Assembly: GCA_964017235.1 (NCBI GenBank)
Contig: OZ024938.1
Location: 45,544,332 to 45,608,331 of the forward strand
Source: Sabellastarte sp. h YS-2021
Lineage: Eukaryota > Annelida > Polychaeta > Sabellida > Sabellidae
DNA: 64,000 bases
Reading direction: 5' to 3'
Both the position numbers and the translations under genes were made by a program. Of this stretch, positions 22,715-34,100 are shown in pieces. Below the pieces are notes generated by a model. The model saw nothing but the letters and a program-made list of their open reading frames with translations, had not been told where the DNA came from and made no database searches. Numbering within the stretch: position 1 is the first letter of the stretch; every line of letters begins with the position of its first letter.

Positions 22715-23983
22715 TCATTTAACAACCATAAAATACAATAATAAATGAGATCCGTGGTTTAGAAGGGACTTAGAAGAAAAGTTTACTTCCGGGGAAAATT
22801 TCACATTACACCTGTTCACGGTTCACGGTATAACGAACTGTGTACTTAATTGTTCTTGTGCGTTGTTTACTTCTGATACTCTATGACAACATGAGGAGAA
22901 TTGTCGAGGTCTGAGTATTGTTTATAAAACATGTTTCCGTCTATCAGACAGCTTTGTTGTTGTTTTAAATGTAACAGAATAATATCTGCTTTCAGAAATA
23001 AAACGATATTTACACGAGATACTTTGTCAAAACTCTTAAAGTATGTTTCTGCAGTTATAAAAGTACTTCAGAGAGTTTACATGCTGGTGATTTATATTTT
23101 ATTGTTTTTCATATGTGGGATTTACTATGCAAATGAACTCAGGCATACTTCCTTCATTGGGCCCCGTTTGTACTATGGGAATTCCCAGATAATTCACAGA
23201 GGCTCAGGGAAATTGGACCAGTCCTGTTGTTACATCACCCATATGATACGTGGTAGGAGACGGCTTGGGAATACATTATTTGTGTATGCTTCATTTCTTG
23301 GCACTGTCACTCAGAATAACTACACACCAGTACTACACCATGATACCACCTTGTCAAAATTCTTTGACACAAGGATACTTTCCAGCCTGGTGAATGAATC
23401 ACTGTTTAATACCATTGATTTCAAGTACAGAGGCGAGCCAGGGGCGATTAAGTTTGACCATGACCTGGTGCACAAAAGGCCCACAGAAAACCTTTCATTG
23501 GAAGGTTTTTTCCAGTCTTACTATTACTTTGATCACATAAGAGACACCATCAGGAGAGAGTTTCAATTCAAGGAGATGTATCAGTCGAAGGCGAAGACTT
23601 TTTTAAAGAGGGAAACCGGCCGTATGAACCTCACCTTATGGCACAATGTCCTGAAGATAGGCATCCATGCAAGAAGAGGTGATATGTTGAACAATGGAAA
23701 CCGTAAGTTTGGATTCCTTACGGCAGATGAGCATTATTTTAGGAAAGCAATGGATGTGATGAGAGAAAGATACGCAAAAGACTGGATACTTTTGTGGGTC
23801 ATTGTTTCAGTAGATATTCCTTGGTGCAGAAGGAATATAAAGCCGCTTCCGGGTGAATTTGCTGTTTTCTCTAATTATGATCCAGCGACGGACATGGCTG
23901 TTTTAACCTACTGCGATCATGTGATCTTATCAACCGGATCATTTGGCTGGTGGGCTGGATTTCTAGCAGGCGGGGATGTGATC
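22715..23983 (+). repeat. Segmental duplication, copy 2 (fucosyltransferase block)
   Basis: Partner of 15827-17095 at offset 6888 bp. It is probably the source copy, because the gene continues intact past the right edge. Confidence 0.9.
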
Positions 23984-24076
23984 TATATGAAGAATTGGAT
24001 CAGAAATGGCACAGAACTGGACAGAATTAGTGACATGAGGACATATTTTTATCCACATTGGACAGCAATAACTTAG
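22931..24076 (+). CDS. GT11 alpha-1,2-fucosyltransferase-like protein, 381 aa, intact
   Basis: Single-exon gene. It has a short cytosolic head rich in Cys, a signal anchor at about residues 49-69 that would place the enzyme in the Golgi as a type II membrane protein, a stem, then a GT11 catalytic domain. Visible motifs are IGIHARRGDML (family HxRRGD, donor-binding loop) and STGSFGWWAGFL, close to the STFGWW motif of alpha-1,2-fucosyltransferases. The tail YMKNWIRNGTELDRISDM follows the usual GT11 ending. The family transfers fucose from GDP-fucose to terminal galactose in glycans. The start is the first ATG after the mini-ORF and is shared with copy 1. Length is normal for the family. Acceptor specificity cannot be told from sequence. 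Confidence 0.9.
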   Translation: MFPSIRQLCCCFKCNRIISAFRNKTIFTRDTLSKLLKYVSAVIKVLQRVYMLVIYILLFFICGIYYANELRHTSFIGPRLYYGNSQIIHRGSGKLDQSCCYITHMIRGRRRLGNTLFVYASFLGTVTQNNYTPVLHHDTTLSKFFDTRILSSLVNESLFNTIDFKYRGEPGAIKFDHDLVHKRPTENLSLEGFFQSYYYFDHIRDTIRREFQFKEMYQSKAKTFLKRETGRMNLTLWHNVLKIGIHARRGDMLNNGNRKFGFLTADEHYFRKAMDVMRERYAKDWILLWVIVSVDIPWCRRNIKPLPGEFAVFSNYDPATDMAVLTYCDHVILSTGSFGWWAGFLAGGDVIYMKNWIRNGTELDRISDMRTYFYPHWTAIT

Positions 24077-25846
24077 CAAACAAATGTCAAAATAGGTTTT
24101 TTTTTGTAAACAGACACTGAATTCTGTATATGTATTCCATAAGGAGGATTTTTTCTGAAAGATATGACTTTCTGACCAGTTAGTTTGTTCAAAGTTTGGT
24201 TATTTTCGATGTTGATTAACAAATTAAGTCATTTTTATGTTAATTGTAATTTGTCTTGAGAAGTTGAGATGAATGAAAAAGATGAAACAGTTATACCACT
24301 TTTTAAATTGCTTTCAAAATATATTTTAAATCATTTAATGGCATTGTGGAGAATGAATTTTCTCCACAATGTAACGTGTTACAACACAGCAACTACATAA
24401 AGCTTATAAAGAGTGGTGCTGAGTACTGGTTAAAAAATAGAAAAGTGGTTTTGAAAACATTTCTTCTATGATCGAACTTGATCAAAGTTTGCTGGGTTGT
24501 ACAGATAGTACTGAGATACCAAATATAGAATCTAAATAACAAATACACTACTGATTTCACATTAGAATTTTCTGTGTAATGCATCTCTTTACAAACAGGT
24601 TTTCTTTTGCCTCCCAACAAGTGGCAATGCTGAGCGACCCTCCCAATATAATCCTTACAGTAGAAAACCCTTAAGTTATTTCCAGGTGTTCTTGTACAAT
24701 ATTTCTGGCACAGTGTAGAAAATCTGTGTTCATTTTAAAGCCCAAAGTCCAGAAGTCAAAGAACATTTAAGAACCTTCACTCCTCTGTCAAATGTGATGC
24801 TAAAGTAAGCAAACTAATGTTGTATGGCAAGTGCATTGTAATGTACACCTATCTCAAATAATTAAGAACTGCTGTGTACCGAGGGGCTTATGTAGGAATC
24901 TGCTGTTGAAAATTTAAATATAAAGTCTGTGTACTTTAAAACAGTGAAAAAAACTGCATCAAGTAACAAAATTCCTTTAGGACTTATGCCCTTTTAGTCT
25001 GGAAGGAAGAGTTTATCAGTGCTGTCAAAAGGTGATATGTTATATCCCAGTAAGCTGCAGTGTTTGTTGATATTTGTATATAAAGACTTCAAATGTATGA
25101 AATTTGTCATTTGAGGAGATTTTCGTCCCCGGGTTGAAAACTTCCCCCATTAAAGAGTCCGTAGCACCCTCAACACAACTTAACACAAGCAGTTGAAAAA
25201 CCACAGAAACAAAGCACCTACACACAACATTTTGAAAACTGCCATGTTCACGTTTTATGCAGCTCCCTCCCCACAGCTTTCAAACATAAACAGCCATGTC
25301 AGCAGAATGCTGGGATGTATGAGAATGGATTGCTTTCTCATGGCCACTGTATATCCTAGTAATATTGCACTATGAACTGTGCAGTAAAATTTTTGTCTGG
25401 TGCACACAAATTGTTTTAATTTACATAAAAAGTTATTCTACTTGAGTAAATAATTATTCAAAGATAGTATTTCTTGCACCTTTTATAAATTGGAAACCCA
25501 TCTAAAGAAAAAAAATACAAATACAAGTACACAAAAAACTTTTGTTTATAGTTTGTGTTTCTTGAAAAAATAGTGATAATTATGAATAAGATTCATTCAG
25601 AATTTAAATTATGGCAGAATAATCCTCAGCAAAATCAAATTGGAGGTCCAGATTTTAGTTTACTTTAAAAAATTATCATTACCACATTTATTTAATACTA
25701 CTTTCTTTTTGTTGAGTCAACTGTGGTAGTTCAGCTAAAACATACCTAGCCATGGTTTGAATTTTGATGTCAGAAATTCTCATGTTTCTGGCATATACAC
25801 AAGTTTTATGAGCAAATAGAGTTTTTGAAACTTTACACAAAAAACC
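24077..25846. other. 3' flank of the fucosyltransferase and gene-free AT-rich DNA
   Basis: No further gene is recognised. A perfect 12-bp-arm hairpin (CATTGTGGAGAA ... TTCTCCACAATG, 24342-24371, 6-nt loop) lies 265 bp after the stop codon. No canonical AATAAA was noticed near the stop, so the transcript end is not assigned. Confidence 0.4.
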
Positions 25847-25936
25847 AGCAAAACCAAGCTTTGAAGCTATGCTTCATAAAAAACTAAGAGATATGTAAAT
25901 TGCAATGATTATTCATAAGACAACATTTGTTTATTG

Positions 25937-26270
25937 TATCCACTGGATACTTTGGTTTAACGTTTGCTACGCCGCCACCGCGCATAGAGAGATTTTTGGC
26001 ATTAATGCTCTAAGAGGAAAACTACATCAGCTAGGTTCACCAAATTTGCAGGATATCTTCTCTGGGAAGGAAATTAGCCTCATTATGAAAAACAAGATGG
26101 CCGCCGTGGACTTTTCTTTGAAAATTACCTACATTTTTCTACTGGCTGTTTCTCATAGGTAGAAGGTTGAATGTCTTCATAGGTGATATGTATAACAGAT
26201 ATGTATGTCCTCTACAACCTTGCAGACATTTGACCTTGAAGCTCTTAATTCAAGGTCATGACCAGTGTGA
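25937..26270 (+). mobile_element. Helentron-like element, 5' leader only (copy a)
   Basis: It begins TATCCACTGGATACTTTGG and matches, inverted, the 5' leader at 12760-13126 through words such as agagagattttt, ttcaccaaatttgcaggat, aacaagatggccgcc and ttgaccttgaagctcttaatt. It has no satellite core and no 3' hairpin, so it is truncated. A second copy lies at 26388-26721. Confidence 0.75.
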
Positions 26271-26387
26271 GAAATTTGTCGCAAAGCAGTGGTGGCCAGC
26301 AAAACCAAGCTTTGAAGCTATGCTTCATAAAAAACTAAGAGATATGTAAATTGCAATGATTATTCATAAGACAACATTTGTTTATTG

Positions 26388-26721
26388 TATCCACTGGATA
26401 CTTTGGTTTAGCGTTTGCTACGCCGCCACCGCGCATAGAGAGATTTTTGGCATTAATGCTCTAAGAGGAAAACTACATCAGCTAGGTTCACCAAATTTGC
26501 AGGATAGCTTCTCTGGGAAGGAAATTAGCCTCATTATGGAAAACAAGATGGCCGCCGTGGACTTTTCTTTGAAAATTACCTACATTTTTCTACTGGCTGT
26601 TTCTCATAGGTAGAAGGTTGAATGTCTTCATAGGTGATATGTATAACAGATATGTATGTCCTCTACAACCTTGCAGACATTTGACCTTGAAGCTCTTAAT
26701 TCAAGGTCATGACCAGTGTGA
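26388..26721 (+). mobile_element. Helentron-like element, 5' leader only (copy b)
   Basis: Copy of 25937-26270 made by the 451-bp tandem duplication, with few differences. Confidence 0.75.
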
Positions 26722-26979
26722 GAAATTTGTCGCAAAGCAGTGGTGGCCCCATAGGGCCACTAGGTTCTGAAGTTCAGTGGCCCCTATTAAAACTTGATGG
26801 CCCAAGCTTTTTAAAAACTAACTAGAAGAATGTTTTTGCTGACAAAAACGAAGTGGGCCTGATGAAAAAGAAGTCACCCATAAAAGATGTCAACATATGC
26901 ATCATAAGCAATAGAAACTGTGAACTTTATTGCATTGTGTATGTTACTTGTCCCTATTTTCATCTTTAATAAGTGTGCA

Positions 26980-27491
26980 CAATTAAAGTGAGGTCAGCTG
27001 AACAATACAATAGCTGGAGATTAAAAACTCCATAATTTCACTGCAAGGTGGCCATAACTTCATTCATATTGGGATTTTAACGTGACCATAAAATAAGAAT
27101 GTCCCTTTTCTCATTCTTTATGAGTGCATAAAGTTTAGCTCAGGTCAGTTGAACAATAAGATAGCTGGAGGCTGAAACTTCCTTTTTCACTGTAAGGTTA
27201 CATTCATATTGCGACTTTAAGGTGACCATAATATGAGAATGTCCCTTCAATATCAATATATGTTAGATATGGAAAAAGAAAGGAGCCAGACGGCTTTATT
27301 AAATGTTATGACTTTAGGGGGGCCAAAATTATATTAACAGTTTAAGGTCACCTTAAAGTCAGGATAACCCTTTGGTTTGCCATCCTTTATAGGTGTGCAA
27401 AGTTTAACTGAGGTCAGTCAAACAATAAGATACTTGGAGGCTGAAAACCCCCTTATTTCATTTTAAGGTGGCTACAACTCCATTCATACTA
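26980..27491. repeat. Degenerate tandem units of about 150 bp
   Basis: Three related segments share gaggtcag-tgaacaataagatag, tggaggctgaaa, atttcactgtaaggt and ttcattcatatt. One interval is stretched by inserted sequence. No gene. Confidence 0.6.
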
Positions 27492-28349
27492 ATTCTAATT
27501 AAGTGTGTAATGTTGTGTCTGTTGGTCTTCACAAGCTTATAAGAGATGATAAGTCTCATCTGATAATACCTTAATAGTGTTTAATCTTTGTACAAACAAA
27601 ATCTACAGTCATAAAGAGAAAAATAGTTGTGATCGCCTCACAGAAAGAAATTTTATTGGTTGAAGAAGGTGATGAACACTTAATGGTTCTGCACCTTAAA
27701 TCACTGGATAGATGTATACAAATGAGAACTTTTTCACTTAAATGGAGCATGCGACCCCAGAATAAAAAAAGTTAGTTATTCACCAAAGCATGGTACTAAG
27801 ACCAATTTGACCTTAATTTTGAACAATAAAGAATAAGTAATGGGGCGATTGAAGTAACACTTTTAAAATGAGTTTAATATTCTGTGCAGTAAATTGAAGA
27901 CAAGTAATAAATTTTATTTGTTAGAGTTTGACACTGTAATTTCAAATTTGTGAAGTGGTTCTTTTTTCTTGTTATTTTTTTTAGAAGTCAAATGTAACGG
28001 TGAAATATTCTTCATAATTCTAACTAAGTGTGTAATGTTGTGTCTGTTGGTCTTCACAAGCTTATAAGAGATGATAAGTCTCATCTGATAATACCTTAAT
28101 AGTGTTTAATCTTTGTACAAACAAAATCTACAGTCATAAAGAGAAAAATAGTTGTGATCGCCTCACAGAAAGAAATTTTATTGGTTGAAGAAGGTGATGA
28201 ACACTTAATGGTTCTGCACCTTAAATCACTGGATAGATGTATACAAATGAGAACTTTTTCACTTAAATGGAGCATGCGACCCCAGAATAAAAAAAGTTAG
28301 TTATTCACCAAAGCATGGTACTAAGACCAATTTGACCTTAATTTTGAAC
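27492..28349 (+). repeat. Direct duplication, 525-bp offset, 333-bp near-identical copies
   Basis: Positions 27492-27824 and 28017-28349 are nearly identical (first difference taatt/taact). They are separated by about 190 bp beginning aataaagaataagtaatgg. Neither copy contains a recognisable gene. The high identity points to a recent event. Confidence 0.9.
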
Positions 28350-30309
28350 TAGATCCAAAACCCTAAGTTTCTCATTTGATTAGTGGTAGGGCTGTTTGCA
28401 AAATTAAAATCCATTTCTGAACCTTTGAAACAAATGTAGCCCAATATTTCCAGTGCCTCTGACTGATCTGGTGAAATCTAATAGTGGGTGCACGTGACCC
28501 ATAATTCAACATAGGAAATGTGTTCATAAGATGTTTTGTAATGAATGATATAAAGTAAAATATAAATTTTTTTTCAGATTTTTACGATTTTTTATTGGTT
28601 TGTATTACTGTAATAACCTTCAGAAAGCTTGAAATAATAATGTTTTTAACAATTGATTCTTTGTTTTGTTTTCGGAATTTATCCTTTTTGACGCAATGGA
28701 AACAAAACTGGATTATCCCTTTAGATTAACTTTTGTAATCTTTGATATTAGCTTAACATGCCTTCCTGCATGGATATATCAACAATCTGCTTTTGATCTC
28801 TACTATTGAATTACATGGCATAAATCTAAACAGAAACTTGATGTAAGTTTATATTTTTACAATTTTAGCCATTTTCAATAAAGAGATTCTAGCCTGACAC
28901 ATGCTTACCTGATATACTATTCATAAATAATAACGGAAATTAAGAGCTTCAAAAGTATCCATTAATTGCATTATATTCTATTACATGTTATTGTTTGTTT
29001 TCACGGGGGGGGGGGAGTTTGTAGGGGCCACATCTTTGAGGGGCTGATATGCTGAGGGCTGAGCGTTTTAGGGGCGATTACCGAAGGTCCAATTTGGCGA
29101 AGGGCCAAATAGTCCAGCTCAAGTCAGATATTTGACAGAGAATCTGACTGAACAATCTTTTTTTACCTGTACAGTTTATTTATTTAAACTATTGTTCAAT
29201 AATTTTTTTATGACCCACATCCCTATTTTGTACTCAGTTTCTCATTCTAACATGACACAGATTTGTCCGTCATTCTGATTGGTCGAGAGCAATCCTCAAC
29301 CGTCTAAAATTCTGAATCAACATGAAGGCTGTTGCATCATCTTCCCAACGCATTTCAATTAAACAGAAGAAAATGTTTCCAGTTTTAATGGTCACACTGA
29401 CAGCCTCTTTTAAAATGCGCGTATCAAAGACCTCATTTACCTCATTAAGACCTTTTTTTTCTCTTTTTTTTTTTTGGGGGGGGGGGTCAAAGGTGAAACA
29501 ACCACCTCAGTAGATCCCAAACACATGAATTTCTATATGGTGTCCACATACTTTGTGATTTTTGATCAGTAGATTCTACTACCCACAGGTGAGGTTTTAT
29601 GTGTTCTCAGGCACCGCTGATCTTACCCTAGTTCCCTAGTTTCATTCTCAGGATCAATCCCAAAACCTAGCTGATTTTAACCCGGGGAGTTAATGGGCTG
29701 ACACTGTCAACCGAGAAGGGGTGGGGTGTCGTTGGGCTGACCAAACTGATTTGCTCCGAGTGAAAAGCTTGGTTGCATAACCAATAAGTTAGGGTCTATT
29801 AAATGCTTCCCTGGGACCAAAATAAAATAATTCATTGCATAAAACATCAAGCTTTCCAGAAAATTCGATTATTGTCAAGGAATTGTGAAAAAAAGCTACA
29901 GAGTCGTGATGAAACAATGAGTTATAAAAATTTGACAAGTGTTAACAAGTTATAAATTTTGCTGACTATAGGAACAGCTATAAAAGTGTATACTGATATA
30001 ACTGTGACAGCATAATGAGGACACATTCAACATGCCAGAAAACATTTTCGTTTTCTAATTGTTGCATCGACCTATTTTAAAAAGGCTAAGCACATTTTAA
30101 AGGAGTAATGTGTTTTCTACTAATTGCCAAGTTAGATCTGACATGTGTGATATATATGTGTATATAGTTGCTATCACACAACATGAAAATACGTAGTATA
30201 ATATATCTCCCATATTGGCTGTAAAGTGATAATTGTTTGCAGTTCAGGGAAACAGCTCAGAAAGGTATGGCAGTTGACTATATATGACCACCAATCAATT
30301 TATTGCAAG
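28350..30309. other. Gene-free stretch with homopolymer runs
   Basis: No gene is recognised. It contains a G-run near 29005 and a T-run followed by a G-run at 29454-29487. The left border of the large tandem duplication is near 30310. Confidence 0.4.
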
Positions 30310-30542
30310 GGTCTGTAAGTTGTTCCTTATGTTATTGTATTGTTCTGTTGGCGGTTTTGTTTCTTTTGACAAGGCAATAAGTTGCACAGTTGTTGGCTGA
30401 GTGAGAGTTTAATGAAACTGACACTGGCAACAATACACGGATATTATTTACTCTGACATATGCGCCATACATTAATGTTTCCATTCCTATTAATAGGCAA
30501 TACTGAACGGCCAAAATTATAATGGATTTTTATGTTATGAGT

Positions 30543-30552
30543 TTCCCCCCCC

Positions 30553-30583
<31 letters not shown>

Positions 30584-30588
30584 ACACA
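30543..30588. repeat. Poly-C run plus (CA)n microsatellite
   Basis: About 27 C residues run directly into a (CA)n tract. It is absent from the paralogous position near 42450. The length is prone to sequencing and assembly error. Confidence 0.9.
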
Positions 30589-30984
30589 CTTGTACTTCTA
30601 TGGAATCTAATCTCAGTCCTGATGGTAATGGTAAGTGGTTATTACCTGATAATCTGTGGCTTCAATTATAGATTACCAACCAAATAATTTGCCAAGTTGC
30701 CTTAAAGAACCCCTGAAACAGTGTTTGTATGATAAGAAATATATATGGTGGCATAGGAATAGTTTTTGCAATTTTCATATCTCATTTATTTTTCTCTGAA
30801 TTTTTAATTACTGGAAACATATAGTTAAATGGCGAATTGTATGTCTATATTTAGGCATAAAAGGATGAACATATTTATTGATTGAAACTTTCAGGATGAA
30901 TGTCTTACAGGAAATTAATAAAAAAATGTGTGTACATTTGAGATTGATCAGGGTACTGCGCATTAGAAATATTTATGAATTATT

Positions 30985-31030
30985 GTCCAGTCCCAATTCA
31001 AATATATAACCTTCATACCGAGCATTCAAA
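30985..31030 (+). promoter_or_regulatory. Probable core promoter of VWA gene copy 1
   Basis: A block of ccagtcccaatt followed by aatatataacctt and gagcattcaaag, about 120-160 nt before the ATG, is conserved in copy 2 (42609-42655), where the TATA-like word reads gaatataaacc. A CCAAT-like and a TATA-like element in conserved spacing suggest the promoter; no experimental support. Confidence 0.45.
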
Positions 31031-31146
31031 GCGGTAACTTCCACATGTAAGGAAGCCATGTAAGAAATAACAAAGTTACTATAACATTAAAGTAACATAT
31101 AAACTTTAGTTATATATACTAGGAAAGATTTGAAGTAGACTTGCAG

Positions 31147-34100
31147 ATGCAGTGGCATGCCTTGGCTGTTATATCCATTGCACAATCCTGTGGATTTGTG
31201 GGTAAAATTTTAAAAATCATTTTTATATTTGTTATTTGTTATACGTTCACATAAATAATAAGAAACATGTTTTTGCTGTCACATAACTGAATACCAGTGC
31301 AAAAATATTTTGTCTTCGTAGTTCAAACCTGGAAATGTTATGAACCCATGTATTATATTTACAGCATGCCAAAGCTACTTAGATGTCATGTGGATTCAAG
31401 ATGCAAGTTTGGCAATAGGAGATGTGAACTGGGCTGTTGCCAAGCAATTCATTCTGGATGGACTTTCTTACCTTAAGAATATTGGATCAAATAATAAGGT
31501 AGAAATCAGAAATACAAAAGTAATTAAGTTTACTGTGCATGGCCCAGTTACTTTGGGGCAGTTGCCGGTGGAAAGGTTTCAAGTGGTGACTTTCTACTGA
31601 GTAATAGCCTTCAGTGAGTTATAATTTGTTTATATTTAATTTAACAAATGGGTTTCATTGACCCTATGTCCTTATTGACAATTCTGTTTGGGCTTGTCAC
31701 ATTTTATTTATCACCCACACATTGTACATGAAATTAATATTCCACCATACCACCACTAAAAGAATTTCCAGATATATGAGGTTTGGTCAATGGCTATTTT
31801 TGGTATTTTAATTTTGTTGTATTAGTTATGTCAATATCAGTGAGCTTTTGTCGTCCTAAACTAGCTTATCAGGGTAGTTGTGTTGATCTTTTGAAAGATA
31901 TCTGACCTTCAGGTTAATAGGTTAATTCTGCGAGATTACTGAAACTAATTAACCCATGAAAGGGTTTTGACTTTTGGATTATACCCTAGGGTGGTATATT
32001 CGACATTCAAGGTTATATTGACACCATTATACTTTTCTTGGTGCTTTTACTTTTAAGGCATTTTATGTGTAACTTCTATCTTTTGTATTGAATGGTGGTA
32101 TTTGAAACTCCACCCATAAAATTTTAAACTCTCAGTGAGTCAGTAATTCACTATTCTAATTATAATACATGTAGTACTTTTATGGCGCTTAATATCAAAG
32201 TAAGACAGTCTCTGGGGGTATAAAACAGAAAAAGCACAGATCCATAATCATATAAACAGAGCAAAGCATGGATCAGCGCCATGTGGAAAGACTGGGAAAA
32301 CATAGTATAGAACCTTAGCAGACACGGTACCAACAAGAATATATTTTTTAGGGACATCACAACTCCAAATATTTCATGTCGACTAATCGGTAAGTACTAT
32401 TCGTGCCGACACCAAATAACCGTCGAATTTATAAAACAACCAGAAATCTTAAGTTTCATGTTGTGAAAAGCAATGAAAACGATAAATATGTGAAATAAAA
32501 AGAAAATATATGTATATAACCTGCCAAAATTAATAAATTTGCTGTTTTCCTGCGACTTCTGCTTCGTTTATTTCAGACAGGAAGTGGGCGATATAAGAGG
32601 TATATGTCACTTCTGGTTTTACGTGAATGCATAAACAGTACAGAAAACGTGGCTGTTTTGGGATTTTAGCTTATTTTATGTGACAACATGGATATACTTT
32701 ATGGATTTAGTCCTTCTGCCATCTTTTACTACATTAAGCGATTATTCTTACTTTAAAAAACGAAACCGGTACATAGCACTGTTCTAACCGTTGTCGATTA
32801 GTCGGTTAGTCGTGACACCCCTAATAATGTATTGGGGATGAAAACAGCTTAATTAATTGAATTTTTAAATTATTGTTACTTTTACAATTAATCATACTGT
32901 TTCAGTTATGTTGATAAGTAAAAAGGCTCAAAAGTACGAGTGAATTATATAAATCGAGATGCACAACAAAAAGCAGTTAAATATCAGTATGTGTTTATAT
33001 GTAAGAACTAGTGTTGTAACATACAAGTCTGCATACTCTGATCAGTGTGTGTGTTATTTTATGAGATTTTTGTGCATTACTGTCCTTCAAACATATCTCA
33101 AGTTTTCAGTGTGAATATTAGTACAGCATTCCAGTGAAGTGACATGATCATTAAAATATGTAGTGTTTATTTTAATACAATGCAGACCATGGTTCACAGG
33201 AAATAGGTTCCATAGATCAGGTCACATGACATAGCTTATTAGGAAATGAAGTAGGGAAACACAAGTAAAATCTTTAAAATTTGTCCACAACTAGGTCATG
33301 TGACCACCACTTCCTCGCACATTCCAGAGGTTGTAATGGCTGTGAGTCATCTTTGGCATTCCAGAGCTTAATATAAAAGTAGCAGCACATGCAGTCAAAA
33401 TTCAGTAAGAACAAGAAGATGTAGTAACAACTAGAAGAAACAACTAGTAACAACAAGCAGGGGTAGCAGAAGTAGAGGAAAGATCATAGAAACACCATGC
33501 AGTAGATACAGAAAGGACAGCCTTGTGCCAAAATGCCGTTAAAAGAGTATTTTAACATCTAGCTCCAGCATGTTGGAACAACTTTGTTATGCTTTTGTTG
33601 TTGATATTTTAAAATAAAAGAGAACCCAGAAGATACTGCATTTTAATACAACACTAATTGTCAAACTCTCCACCCGACAGATGGTGGGATCAAACTTGAA
33701 AATCAGAATTGATTAATCGGAAAAGTCCAGAGATGATTAATCGAATCAAATCGATTTTTTGTGTCATACAGGGAATTTCACAGAATTCCTTCTATAAAAC
33801 AATACGGTTTCCGGTAGAAATCACTGTCGGTAATTTTCTTTGAAATCTGTCAATCTTTCCTGATATTTTAATGATATATATGTTGTACTGTGGTTCTATG
33901 TTATCTTTAATTCATGTACGATCAGAAAATAGTTATTTTCTGGAATAAAATCGACATAAGTTCTGTCACTTCATTGTAAAGAAGTTTCACAACTTGCAGT
34001 TAAGTTTCGCAGATGATAATTAACACGTAAACTTCTAAATAGTGACAAATGTGTTGAAATAACATAAAATATCCTCAGAATTCAGCTAATTAAACTGAAC

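Larger units (their letters stand above)
25847..26747 (+). repeat. Direct tandem duplication, 451-bp unit, two copies
   Basis: The unit runs from ccagcaaaaccaagctttgaag to gcaaagcagtggtgg and repeats at an offset of 451 bp (25905/26356 and 25937/26388) with only a few substitutions. Each unit includes a Helentron-like 5' end plus about 90 bp of its left flank, so the duplication happened after that insertion. Confidence 0.9.
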
